Below the pieces are notes generated by a model that had not been told where the DNA came from, searched no databases, and saw nothing but the letters and a program-made list of their open reading frames with translations. DNA of 64,000 nt from Dimargaris cristalligena (lineage: Eukaryota; Kickxellomycota; Dimargaritomycetes; Dimargaritales; Dimargaritaceae). The position numbers and the translations under genes were made by a program. This document shows, piece by piece, positions 11,296 to 22,500 of the stretch; the first letter of the stretch is position 1, and every line of letters starts with the position of its first letter. The stretch is from positions 54,826-118,825 of the forward strand of contig JANBQC010000018.1 of the NCBI GenBank assembly GCA_027576995.1, written 5' to 3'.

Positions 11296-13001
11296 ATTTT
11301 AACGTCGTGACGAAAAGGTGTGGAGTGTTATGGTGAAATAGTAAGTGGGCAGTTAAATATAAACAGTGGGCAACACTAATTAAAATAAAGTTAAAATCCA
11401 CCGAAATAATAGGATACAATTACTGACAGTCAATGGGGTACATTGAAGTAGCACCCACTTGCTTTATATATATATCATGGTGCTTTTATTTATCTAAGAA
11501 AACCCAGGGATGTCCTTTTTTTTCGGAGTGGGGGGGGATGGAAACTCTCCCCAACTGCATCAAAATCATTTGAGTAAGGTAAGGCTAAGCACCACAAGGT
11601 ATGGTTTTACATTTTCCATCAATGCTACGGTAGGACGAGGGGTCTCGCACATGCACCTTTTCCAATGAGGACTCGAAATTCTTCAGCCTGACCATTTGGT
11701 GTGCCATTTCGAGCCTGTGAAGGTGGTACCCGAATTATAGCCACAGACTTATTCCAGTAATTTGAAACCAGCCGACCCGTCTCCCCCTTTCCCCCCTGCT
11801 CTGTCTTTTCATTTTCTATTCACGGGTCGACTAAAGTATAAGCATGCCTAAATTGGGAATTCACGAATAGAGCAGGAGAGAGAGAGAAAGAGAAAGAGAG
11901 AGTTGAGGTGTGTGTAGGGGAAAAGGTGAGAGTGGGGGGGGGGGGTTCAAAGAAATCTGGTAATAGGGAAACAGAGTCCTATATAAAGGTGTACTCTAGT
12001 TAGTAGGTATAGGGTGTAGGAAACACATCATAAGGAACGTAGAAAATAGACATAAAGCCAACCCCGTGAATTGCCTATGGGAAACAGACCGTAGGCTCCA
12101 AACCTATCGCTTGATCTATCAGGGCTAAAGGGGTGCTCCGTCAACCACTTTGCCCAATTTTTCTGGGTAACACAAACATCCTGGTTAACGATTTCGTAGT
12201 GGTGGGATCGAATGGCAACTTACGGCTACCGCATGTTTTGAAATTATTATTTCTTTAAAGTTTAACGTATTAGTTTCCTTATATGGGTCAAAAATTACGG
12301 GATGTACCACAGGAGTGATGGTCGTGAAAGCTATCATAAAGAGCGCCCGCCATTATTATGGTTCCATGTTCCGGAAACACGATGGTTTGGTTCAAATATA
12401 AAAGATGGGTCTATGAACAGCAAAGTAAGGGCTCAAATACACGTATATACCATTTGAGAATACGGCCCGGTCGTTTATTTACTCTATGAACTAGACCATT
12501 AAAGTGGGGTATAAGTATTGTGGAAGTATAGCCCATCGTATTTAAAGGGCATTTTGTGGAACTTATCGTTGACTTTGTAAGTATATATTAGGGGAATGAG
12601 GAGGTATTCTAGCTAGTTATCCACAATCGGTCTAAATTTTTACCCAACGGCGATAAGGTCTGGCCTGAGTCAGACCTAATAATCAAATATAATCTTGAGT
12701 AATCTCAAATCGAGATTACCAACTTGGTCTGCTACCTGGTAGAAAAATTAAAATGTCCCTTATTCACTACATCAGTGTTAAATATGGATAAGCCTCAAAT
12801 ATTAAATTTAGAAATTGTCATGGAGAGGTAACTAAAGGAGGGGTGCTACATATTATGATGAGCTGCCAAGTATGGTAAAAAAAACTACACAATTCTAGCT
12901 TTTAGGTATGAACTATAGAATAGTGGTATCATTTTATATATATAATTATAATTGGATATTAACCAATGGGCTTCAGTTGTATTTAAGGTTATATGAAGTA
13001 C
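11296..13001. other. intergenic, simple-sequence rich
   Basis: 1.7 kb without a supported gene. It contains a GA-rich tract at about 11876-11905, a run of G at about 11935-11946 and short TA runs. Long frames are absent on both strands. Confidence 0.55.
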
Positions 13002-13045
13002 CTCAGAGTGGAGGTAGTTCTAAAAACCTGGAACTAACTATTGGA
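13002..13045 (-). pseudogene. relic 3' end of an NRPS (reductase C-terminus)
   Basis: Read on the minus strand this gives IVSSRFLELPPL followed by a stop. The live NRPS gene at 49550-61246 ends MVSSGFLEQPPS and stops at the same codon. In the best block (13010-13041) about 28 of 32 bases agree. The match ends where an LTR-like repeat begins at about 13055, so the rest of the copy has been lost or moved. The motif and shared stop are seen directly; descent from a second NRPS gene is inferred. Confidence 0.6.
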
Positions 13046-13054
13046 CTATCTAAT

Positions 13055-13615
13055 CCACCCTAATCCAGCTGGCTTAGTATCTGACCATATTAGGCCTTAT
13101 AGTATTATATTAGCCTTCCCATAGTTACACCCAGTATCATGGGATCATCCTTTATTATATAACCTTCCCCCAGCCTAACTCCATCTATTTACACTAATCA
13201 CTTAGGTGCTAATCTGAAGACTCTTATAGTTGCCATTAGAGTCTTCTAGATACTCATAGTCATCTAGTTGGCCTATTTACCTATACCTTAGTCTTAGTAG
13301 TATCCTTGCCTTGGGACCTCCCTCTGGAGTTTTTCCTATGTATATATAATTGGGCCCTATTAGGACTGGTTAGATTTCTTAGCTTACTTTTACCCCTCAG
13401 TTTACCCCTAATATATACTATATATACTCACTCCCCTTATACTGACTAGTATATATACCTACTACACATCCCTTACATATACCCACCATAGCCTTTATTA
13501 GTTAGTGCCATGCCCCATACCTAACACTAGTAGCCAGCCTGGCTAAACCTAAGCCCTACCTGCCATTAGAAGCCTATCCTCAGGGCTCTTGATGGACTAA
13601 GAGTAGTTAACCCAG
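13055..13615 (+). mobile_element. LTR-like repeat, copy C
   Basis: About 560 bp whose reverse complement matches the repeats at 39425-39985 and 37945-39320 from end to end. Shared blocks include ATTAGGCCTTATAG near the start, the region around TTGGGACCTCCCTCTGGAG in the middle, and CTCTTGATGGACTAAGAGTA at the end. It has no coding capacity. The length, the paired direct copies elsewhere and the dispersion suggest a solo LTR, but no primer-binding site or polymerase gene was found beside it. Confidence 0.65.
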
Positions 13616-15607
13616 GTAACATAATCCAAACTCAGTTTTAAAGTTAAGCACCAAAGTGTCCCCCACTACTTAGAGGAAAGTAAGCTGGTGCTGGTGTAGT
13701 TCTGAATTTGAGTGAGGCCGACAAGTGAGCATATAATAGTCAGTATATGTAGTGCCATCTGGAGGTTGGCACTTATCCCCAGACTATGGACAGCCAGTCC
13801 TCATTGTCAGAGGGCAGAATATGCTGTGGCATGCAATGGCAGTATCACTCCTACCATTTAACCACAAATATATATATATATATATACCACCTACACTGTG
13901 GCACACACCAAAAGCCAATAAAATATTATTCATTTCTTTATACTTGTGGTTTGCATTAAAAAGCCCACTGTTTTTTCCTTACATCTAAAAGTCTGACTTA
14001 TTTTTCAGCAGATTCCCTATCATTCCATCTTGTTCCATTTCTTGACCTTTTCTCTACATCCTTTTTCTTGCACCTATTGGCCCCTAAGGCCCATGGGATG
14101 GCTAAATAAATAACCAGTGAATTCCCACTTATTTGGACCATCAATCATCACTCATTTTATTTGAAACTCAAATTCCACTATCCCTTAAACTCAGTCCTGA
14201 TTTTTTTATTGATTATTTCTTATCATTTAACATCACCACTTTTTATATTTACTTTTAATAAAACTTTCACATCATTCATTATACCCTCCCCCCATCCTCT
14301 GTCCAATCCACTGACTACCCACCCCCTCTGAAAACCCACCATTTCAATATCCAATTCTGCCCTGGTCTCATCCCACTCCACAAACCTCCCATCTTCTGCC
14401 ACCAGGGAGCTGGCCACCGTGACTTCAGGCCATGTTGGTAAGGAGGCCACTGCCTCCTCACAAATCCTGAAGGCTACTAACAATAGGCCAGATGTCCCAG
14501 GTAGTACATATATGGTGTACCTAGTTTAGCATTTCCCTGGCCCATAGTAGGTATAATTCCCCTGATGTGGTCTGAAATGTGCATGTTATTGCATGCACAT
14601 GTGGTATTTATAGTGAGAATTATAGTAGTATAGAGGTGGGACTCATGGACCACTAAGTATTCCCTGGTTCCCAAAATGATGCCTGTATTACAGGTGACTT
14701 AAATGAAAGCAAGGGTGGGGAGACAGGAGGCTTGGCCATGATGTAGGGAGCAAGTTATTCCAACCCTTCACTCCATTATTGCATTTACCCCAGACCATTA
14801 ATGTGCCATGGACTATGGAGAATAGGAAAAATACCCCTCAAAAATTGTTCCAATAATTTAGAATACACTACCATAAGTACCATTATATATATATATCCTA
14901 ATAGGCCCCTACACCTGGTGCAGCTTTTCAATTTAACTCAGCATAAGTAGATAACCCCATTTCCTGGCATTTATTAAATACCTATTGAAATTTGCCTATT
15001 GATCTCTGTTTGATTACTGGGTATCTTTTGCAGGTATCCTCATGAAAACCACACCTCTTAACTTGCTGAGCATTGCTCTCTATGGTGCTTGGTTTAGTCC
15101 ATACACTCCAGTTTATGGGTTACTAACCCAGCCTGCCAGGAAACATCAGTCAATTATTGCTTAGTCTCCAATTGACAATGCTACCAGGTTATGGAGGTCA
15201 ACATGGGGCATATTTCCATATGAACTGTTCAATCAAGCCCTGGAGTTTACTGACCATGTTACTCTATTAAAATTGCTGAAAGTTTCTGAATATTATTTGC
15301 AGGTTTGGGAAATCTGTTTAAAGGGGGTAAGTGTTCCATTTAAGCACATATGTTAGAATGAATTGGCAGTGTATTATATTGGAATTGATAGGTGAGAGCA
15401 GACAACAACACCCTTGGTTAGCCTATTGCTATAGGGCATGTGCATATATGAGGGGATATCCCTCCAATATATCTGCACTTATTTGTCCCCAAATAAGTCA
15501 GCCAGGCAGGCTATTTGCCAAGTCTAATCCATATATCTATTACTCTATATTTATTAAGTCCCCTGCATATCCCCCCTACTCAATTCTAATGTTAAACTTC
15601 CTATAAT
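13616..15607. other. intergenic, AT-rich
   Basis: About 2 kb without a supported gene. It holds a TA microsatellite at about 13868-13887. The minus-strand frame at 14223-14483 (86 codons) has no recognisable domain and I do not call it. The composition and the adjoining LTR-like repeat suggest decayed repeat DNA. Confidence 0.45.
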
Positions 15608-16910
15608 TTGCCTTGTTTGTCAATAGAGGCTTACTTACATGACAAACATTATCACCAGCCAAAGGTGCTGGGACCAGTTTGGATTCCTTTGTTTTCAGCT
15701 GTATCAGTTGAAATGTGGGGCACTCTATTGCCTGAAAGGTCACCTCGGCCTCCAGTGTATCCATCAGGCTATAATTCCAGTCAACAGACCAATTCTGGAA
15801 TTCCAACAAGTGAAACTAATGGAGTAGATGATGGGTGGTTTTGAAGCCTTAATATCCACCATCCATTTATTCAATCCAGAGGTCAATGGTGTGTGATGAA
15901 CCTGGCAGCCTTGAGTACCAAGGAATGGAATGTGTACTTTCCTCTAGTTATGTGGTGTGGTCAGATGATTCACCAAACCCCAACAGACCTGTTCTCCATG
16001 ATAGAACTTTTCTGTCTGTGGGTAAAGACCAGTGATGTGAGCTATAATCCAAGTAGCTTCAACTATTGTGCAAGCATGAGCATGGTGAAGCTGCAATTGG
16101 CTGATCCCATAGTATCAAAGCTCAAGGATATCAATTGGGGCACTGGCTTAGATGAGAAAGGGGGAGACACAGGTCTAAAAGCCACTCTGGATTGGCTAGG
16201 CTACACTCCCCTACAACTTAGCTGACAGGCTGGGGAACTATCCCAGTTGGGTTATCAGTTCCCGACTGCCTTCATTTTTTTTTTCAATGTTGAAGCAAGT
16301 CCTGACAACCCTGATCTGGGAACTTTACTGCAAACACCAGCATCCCACATCCTTGTTGGCTTTCCTGGACACAATTCTCAATGAAGTCTGGACCTACACC
16401 TCCCTTACCAGCATTCTGACATCCCTCTATGATGAGTACACTCAGGGGGATATTCTGTTTGCCATTTGATCACATGTCCGATTTATCATGACCCTAGCGG
16501 CATTGTGTCAAGACACCAGTATGTTGAGTGCTGTAATGGAGTGCATGGATGGCCTCAATGGGAAATTAACTATCCTGCCTCATATTTGTCTATTTGATAG
16601 CCCAGATCAACAGGTCCCCGAGAATTTATCTATTGAAGGTGAACAAGAGCTGCCCTTTGGGATTTTATTGCAGTATCATTTGACCTGTCTTGACCAGGTC
16701 GGCCTAATTGAGGCGGCCCAATTTATGGAAACAATCTGGTGGGCCCCTGGTCCCCCTCCCCTGCAAGTAGTGCCTGATGTGATATTTCTGGACTGTGGTG
16801 CTATTCTTCTGGACACCGTCCATTTCCAGTTGGGCAGTGATGGATCACTTAATCAAAGCGTTCCTACTTTTTTAGTAGAACAGCTTGCGGAATCCTACAT
16901 TTGCCAATGA
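15608..16910 (+). pseudogene. broken gene of unknown function
   Basis: Consecutive open segments give one protein-like sequence, rich in Leu and Cys and probably helical, only if several breaks are ignored. The segment at about 15627-15805 (contains SQRCWDQFGFLCFQLYQL) meets an in-frame TAG near 15821. The frame then shifts near 15890 into 15893-16205 and again near 16205. An in-frame TGA at about 16467-16469 interrupts the next segment before it continues to 16910. No GT-AG intron removes these stops. I do not recognise the family. A multi-exon gene with sequencing errors is the alternative. Confidence 0.5.
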
Positions 16911-17923
16911 AGTAAATACGCCCCGACAGTGTTCCCTATCTGACACCTGTCAACATTTCCTTGGCTGGGGAATAACAGGAAATCATGTTTTTAACATGAG
17001 CTAGCGCTCCATGGTTTACCACTGCACAATTCAATATTTTATTTTTTTTGTTTTCCTTTTTACAGTCGCTTATCCGGATCCTTGTGGCAGAACTACTAAT
17101 TATTTTTATTGATCTTAGCTTTGTTCTATTGATTCGTGTCGTTCTAGTAATATGTTTCTTGCACTCATTCGTTTAGCCGAATTATCTTCCACGTTTTCAC
17201 CCATGACCAATAACGTTTTATAATAGCCTACCCATTTCGCAAGTGGCAGTGATTTTGGATTGTCGTAACAGACTGCCTTTTAGGACCTGGGCTATTCTTC
17301 CTTGTTTTATTAGTGGTTATGTGTATTTTCCATATTGGAAGGTGCTTCAACTCGGTCAGCAATTTATATAATTAATATCATACGCGGCTCAGAAGATCCC
17401 GTCGCCAGTTTATCATGGCATTGTGGCATTGTATGTAGTAGGTATTTACCCAATTATTTAGCCAATGCCCCCCCAGTGGTAATACTGTTAAGTGGTCTTA
17501 AATTTTGGATAAATGGTAAAGGTCCCCCGAGTGAGTGCATCGTGGCCCACCGCCGACCTACTGCTACTATTGCGGCTCTTCAATTTATTAATCCGTTTTG
17601 TCATATAGTTTTGGTGTGATTCAATTGAAACGAAGTATCTAAGGTATTTTTCACCCCCATTTACACACTATACCCCCATGTCAGGCGATATATCGCGTTA
17701 AATAACAAATAATTTTGTAGAGCACCTAATTTTACGTTGTCCACATGGGTCTTTCTTTGCATTAGAACTTACAGGTTTATGGCGCATTTCCACTTTTCTT
17801 GCATTTCATTCACACTTTCTCCAACTCCTGTATTCATTCAATCCCTGTACATCTTCTTTCGCCTAACCACTTAATATACCATTCCCGCCTTTTTCTATTT
17901 TACAAATAGAGCATTTATATAGC
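16911..17923. other. intergenic
   Basis: 1.0 kb between the broken gene and the FHA-protein gene. A pyrimidine tract ending TTTTTACAG near 17064 resembles a splice acceptor and could belong to the broken gene upstream, but the frame after it is short. The last 150 bp are pyrimidine-rich and form the likely leader of the FHA gene. Confidence 0.4.
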
Positions 17924-18781
17924 ATGCCATATTCATCGAGAGAACGCCGAAGCCGCTGGGATAGGTCTCCTCCTCCTCATAGCTCCTTTAGGCGGAGGCG
18001 CCATTCTCGGTCCCAGTCCCGGTCCCGCTCACCCGACCGTCGTCGCGATCGGAACGGGAGACATTCCCAACGTTCGTCTGATGCCCACAGTTCCAACTCA
18101 AGGCCAGCACGGGTCCCTTCACAGGCCACCCACCCGCCCTCATTGCCCTCACAGCCAGCCCCACAACCCACACACCTTAAAGAACCCCTTGCTGAAACGG
18201 CCGGATCCACTAGATCCCACCCGTCTACGGTGTCGGCACCAACAGCCACACCCATCGACGAACCATCAGTCCAACCTTCGTCGCCAAAGGTAAAACCAAA
18301 TTTCGGATTGTCGGGGAAGTTGGCCGCCGAAACCAACACAGTCAACGGTACCATTGTCGATTACAATGAACCACCCGAAGCGCGGGTGCCCACTGCCAAA
18401 TGGCGCCTCTATGTGTTTAAAGGAGACCAGCAGCTTGAGGTGATACCCGTGGCCCGGCAGTCCGCCTATCTCGTCGGAAGGGATCGTAAAGTGGCTGATT
18501 TGCCCGTTGACCACCCGTCCTGTTCAAAACAGCACGCCGCGTTACAGTACCGCCAAGTGGCTTTGCCCCGAAAACCGGCCGATACCGCCGCTTTCGATGC
18601 GGACACCTCCAACACACCTCCTCCGTTCGTGGTCAAACCCTATCTTATTGACTTGGCATCCAGTAATGGTACATATGTGAACGGTGAGCGACTACCGGCC
18701 ACCCGCTACTACGAGCTACGCGCCCAAGATGTGATTAAATTCGGGTTCAGCACCCGTGAGTACGTTTTGATTCAGGAATAA
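17924..18781 (+). CDS. PML1: Pml1/SNIP1-type FHA protein (RES splicing complex)
   Basis: A single-exon gene of 285 residues. Residues 1-60 are an Arg/Ser-rich nuclear and splicing-type segment, and 60-120 are Pro-rich and disordered. From 125 the conserved SNIP1/Pml1 block begins: PNFGLSGKLAAETNT, YNEPPEARVP, KWRLYVFKG. The FHA domain spans about 180-283, with phosphopeptide-binding signature residues GR (186-187), S199, SKQH (201-204) and SNGTYVNG (247-254). It ends FGFSTREYVLIQE, as in the family. Residues 211-235 form an insertion loop. In yeast, Pml1 with Snu17 and Bud13 forms the RES complex, which retains and helps splice pre-mRNAs. Identification is strong; complex membership is inferred from homology. 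Confidence 0.93.
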   Translation: MPYSSRERRSRWDRSPPPHSSFRRRRHSRSQSRSRSPDRRRDRNGRHSQRSSDAHSSNSRPARVPSQATHPPSLPSQPAPQPTHLKEPLAETAGSTRSHPSTVSAPTATPIDEPSVQPSSPKVKPNFGLSGKLAAETNTVNGTIVDYNEPPEARVPTAKWRLYVFKGDQQLEVIPVARQSAYLVGRDRKVADLPVDHPSCSKQHAALQYRQVALPRKPADTAAFDADTSNTPPPFVVKPYLIDLASSNGTYVNGERLPATRYYELRAQDVIKFGFSTREYVLIQE

Positions 18782-19525
18782 ACTGGCTTGGCTATAAATC
18801 TGACTTTTGATACTGATTGATTTGGTACGGGCCTTAGAGTGCTCCGTATCCATTGTAATATTTAATCGGATGCTATACCGGAGTGCAGTTCACTGGATCC
18901 CTAGGTCATTTGCGTGGACAGTATTACACTTTGCCATGTCTGGATCAGTGGTATAGCGTCTTTTGGCCCATGTTTTATGGTTTTCCTTTTCAATAGGAGC
19001 GCAAATAAATAAAGAGGGCATTTACACCATGTTGGAAGCTGTGACCTGAACTAGTTGGTTTAATGAGATAAAATGTGTGTAATGGCGCCACCAGCATAGT
19101 ATAAAAACATAGCTGGGCCAACCAGTGGAAGTTGCCAGTAAGGGAAGTTCAATCAGTTTCCAGCATTTCAGCTCCACTGGCTGCCTTTTACCCCAAGTCG
19201 GACTTAACTTGCACGTCGACTCATTCCTGTTTAGCATTATTTTTTGGTTGTTTAGGTTAGTTGATCGTCGTAGCCCACTAAACTCCGCAACACGGTTCTC
19301 GATGAGTTCTTAGGCCCGATTAACCCAACTTGCTTTTAGCCTCATTCCCATACCCCATTTACCTTTTTATTAGCATTATCTCTCCGTCTTTTTTTGTGGC
19401 ATTTGTTCCGATTCCCGTGTTCCTAGTCATCCCTTATTATTCTCCTCACCGTTTAACCCATTCCGGTCGCGCTCGAATCCAACTTTCCTATTCTAATCAC
19501 CGTCCCTACTCTCCAACAACCCACC
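18782..19525. other. intergenic, Nup192 promoter region
   Basis: 744 bp with no supported coding frame. The last 150 bp are pyrimidine-rich and lead into a CCACCATGG start context for the NUP192 gene. Confidence 0.45.
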
Positions 19526-22500
19526 ATGGGCAACAATTCCGATCCCCTTACCAGGTAGATGGCTCCCCTAGTAATAGTTAAAGGAACCTTTGAGGTTGTA
19601 AATGTCGGGGAAAGCGGGTTGGTGAATCTCCAGCGCTTGTTTTCAGTCCAGACCGATTGTAGGCTTTACTAGACCCCTCCGCTCGGAATCAGAAGTTCCA
19701 AGGGCGTGGAGTGGCGCCACACCCAAGCCCTCCGGGCCGCAGTTAATTTGTATCCGATGAAATATTAACCTCTCCCCCCCAATGTTGTTATAACCCTGAT
19801 TCTCCACCCCTGATATCCTAGGTCCTGGCGGCAGCTCTTCATTGCGCTCGAGGAGGCGTCGTCTGAGCTGATAACACCAGTTCGCATCGAAGCCGCCGTC
19901 ACCCAACTTACCGAAAGCCTTATACTCGCCTTGGACGGTTTCCAACCCCCGTCGGCCAGTGGAACGACCCAGTTCCAAAATCAGATCAAAGCTAAGCTGG
20001 GCGAATTCGCACCCCAGGAGCCCACGGTGACACCGTTTGTCCTCCAATTAAGTCCGATACTAGATTTGGACCCGACCCAGACTGTTACGCTACTCCTGAG
20101 TTATGCGCAGGAGGTCGCCGACTTGGCGGACCGAAGCACCGTTTCTACTTCAAGTGAAACAACCCTCTCTTCCGCCACAACCGCCTCGTCAGCCGCTCAT
20201 TTAGAGGCCTGCTGCACTTTGGCCCACATTCCGGATCTCGTACGCTACTATTACGCCGAACGCACTTTTAAACTCAAGACCCTCCAGTCCCTGCTACGGA
20301 TCGGTCAGGACAACGACCATTGTTACTATGCAACCGCGCGTAAATTTTTCGACGCGTGGCTTAACAAATTCCCGCAGCCACAGGCTAAAGTGTTCTATCA
20401 ATATGTAGCCACCCGTAACTACACCCGACCGGCTAAATTGCCGGCCAAATTGGGGCCCATATGGGCGCTCCAGCTCTGGGAGGAACAGGAAAATCTGCTG
20501 GAAGTGTTTTTCCTTCTCCTAGTGGCCCGACCCATTTGTTCCCCGCCCCAGACGCGGGAGTTTCTGGGGGAGCTAGTGCAGGCTGGAACCGTCCCGGTTG
20601 CCCTACGCGCCCACGTTCCCGGCCCCGCCGAGAATGCCGCCCAACAGCGCGTCTTCGTACTCGTCAATATTGTGGTGGTTCAGGTACTCCAACTGCCCAT
20701 TCCGCGGTCCGGGATTGATAAAATCCAGGACCAAGTCCCCGGGGCGCGCACTCTCCTCCAGTCCCCGGAGGTGTTTATGGATATCGAACAGTGTCTGCGC
20801 CGGCAACCCGCTCTGCCTTTCCTCTCCGTCGCATGGGGATTAACCTGGGCCCGCCTTATTCAGCTTCTCCAATTGGTAGGCCACTCTGATAAGTACCAGA
20901 CCGTCCGGGAGGCCCTTTGGCTGGAGGATGAGCCCGGCTCGAACTCTGATCCGCACAGCACCACCGCACCGGCGGGGCGGGATAATGACCGCCGCATGCA
21001 GTGGATTGCAGCGGGTTTCCAAAATGGCATGTTGGAACTTTTGGAAGCGGCCCTATTGTCCGATTGTCTGGCCCCGGCCCATCCCAACGCGCCTGGTTAC
21101 CGGCAAGTCCTTAAAGAAATGTTAATGCAGGTATTCTGTCAGATTGAAATTAACCACCTCCCCGACTTCGAGCGGATGGTCGAATGTACGGCCCTGTTAT
21201 TCCACCAGCAGCCCGAGCTGTGCGTTCAGTTTTGGACTGAGGATATCCATGTTCCGGGGCGGGGCTCGCTGTTGGAATACGCCCGGGGTAGATTCCCATA
21301 TGCCTTCCGGCCCTTTACCCACTTGATCACGGCCCTATTCACACCCGAATCGGCCGAATACGTGAGTCAGTATATGCAGCAGCTCCCGACGCTCACCCAC
21401 GCCGTCTTACCCAGCGACCAGTCCAGCCTGGCCTTGACGGTTGGGTCCATGGATATCATTCATCGCGAAGCCCTGCGCCCCATTCCCATCTTCCCCGGTT
21501 CGCGGAGCGTGCTTATTCCCGCGGGGACCGTCGGTTCCCAAATGTCAGCATCCGGTCAACTCACGATCGTCCGGTGGCCGCACCCCTACGTGGCGTGGGA
21601 CTTTTTCCACCACCTACTTGACTATCTGCTCCGCGGTGAGGCGGACGACGAAACGGTCGAAACCCTTTTTGGGGCTAGTCGGTACGCCATTGCCGAGGAT
21701 ACTCTGCGGCTCTACCAGAAGGTGTTCGCCCACTTCTTTAGCTCCCCCAGTGAGCCAGTGGACCCAAACGGCAGTTCCGTGTGGGGATCATTTCATCAGG
21801 AATCCCCCTCGCATGCCCAGGATATCCTCATTCATCAACTAACGGGGCTGTTGTGTCAGGCGACCGACGCCCTCCCCGGCGCCCGGGCCTCCTCCACTTA
21901 CACTTCTACTCAGTTGACGGCAGCATCTAAGGGGTCGCCTTTGGCTGCTGCGGATACCGAGGGTTCCTTACTTAGCATTATCCGTTTGTGTTTGGAATGT
22001 CTGATGCAACTCAGCCCCAGCTACCTGCCGTCCGTCGTGGAGGCTTTAGACCGTTACGGGGTCTTGCCCTCCTCCATGGCCCAGGCCGAGTTGGCTGCCA
22101 CTCCGGATGCCCTGAGCCGCTCCATGGCCACTCCCTTGACCAACTCGGCGTGGGTCGGCACCATTGTCCAGGTCGAAGCTCGCCGCCAGACCTACGAGAC
22201 GACCTTGACGTTCATGCGTTTGGTAACTCTCCTCGTGTACCAGCACTGGCCATCGACACCCGATTCTGGACCAGATGCACATCGGGCAGCCGTCTCCCGA
22301 CCTGTGCATCCTTGGGGGGCGGTGGTAGTAGAGGATCGCCCGACCGACCCCAGCGAGTCGCTGTCCTGCGCTATCTGGGCCATTCACCACCACGTCTACC
22401 GCCAACTGCAAGCCTTGGAGTTCCGCGACCCCTGCGAGTGGGCCGAATTCACGGGCTATCTGCTGGAACTCTACCGCGGCTTGTTTAAGTTCCACCTCGG

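Noticed and set aside
14223..14483. 86-codon minus-strand frame
   Set aside because: Lies in repeat-rich DNA, shows no family resemblance and no clear start context or intron pattern.
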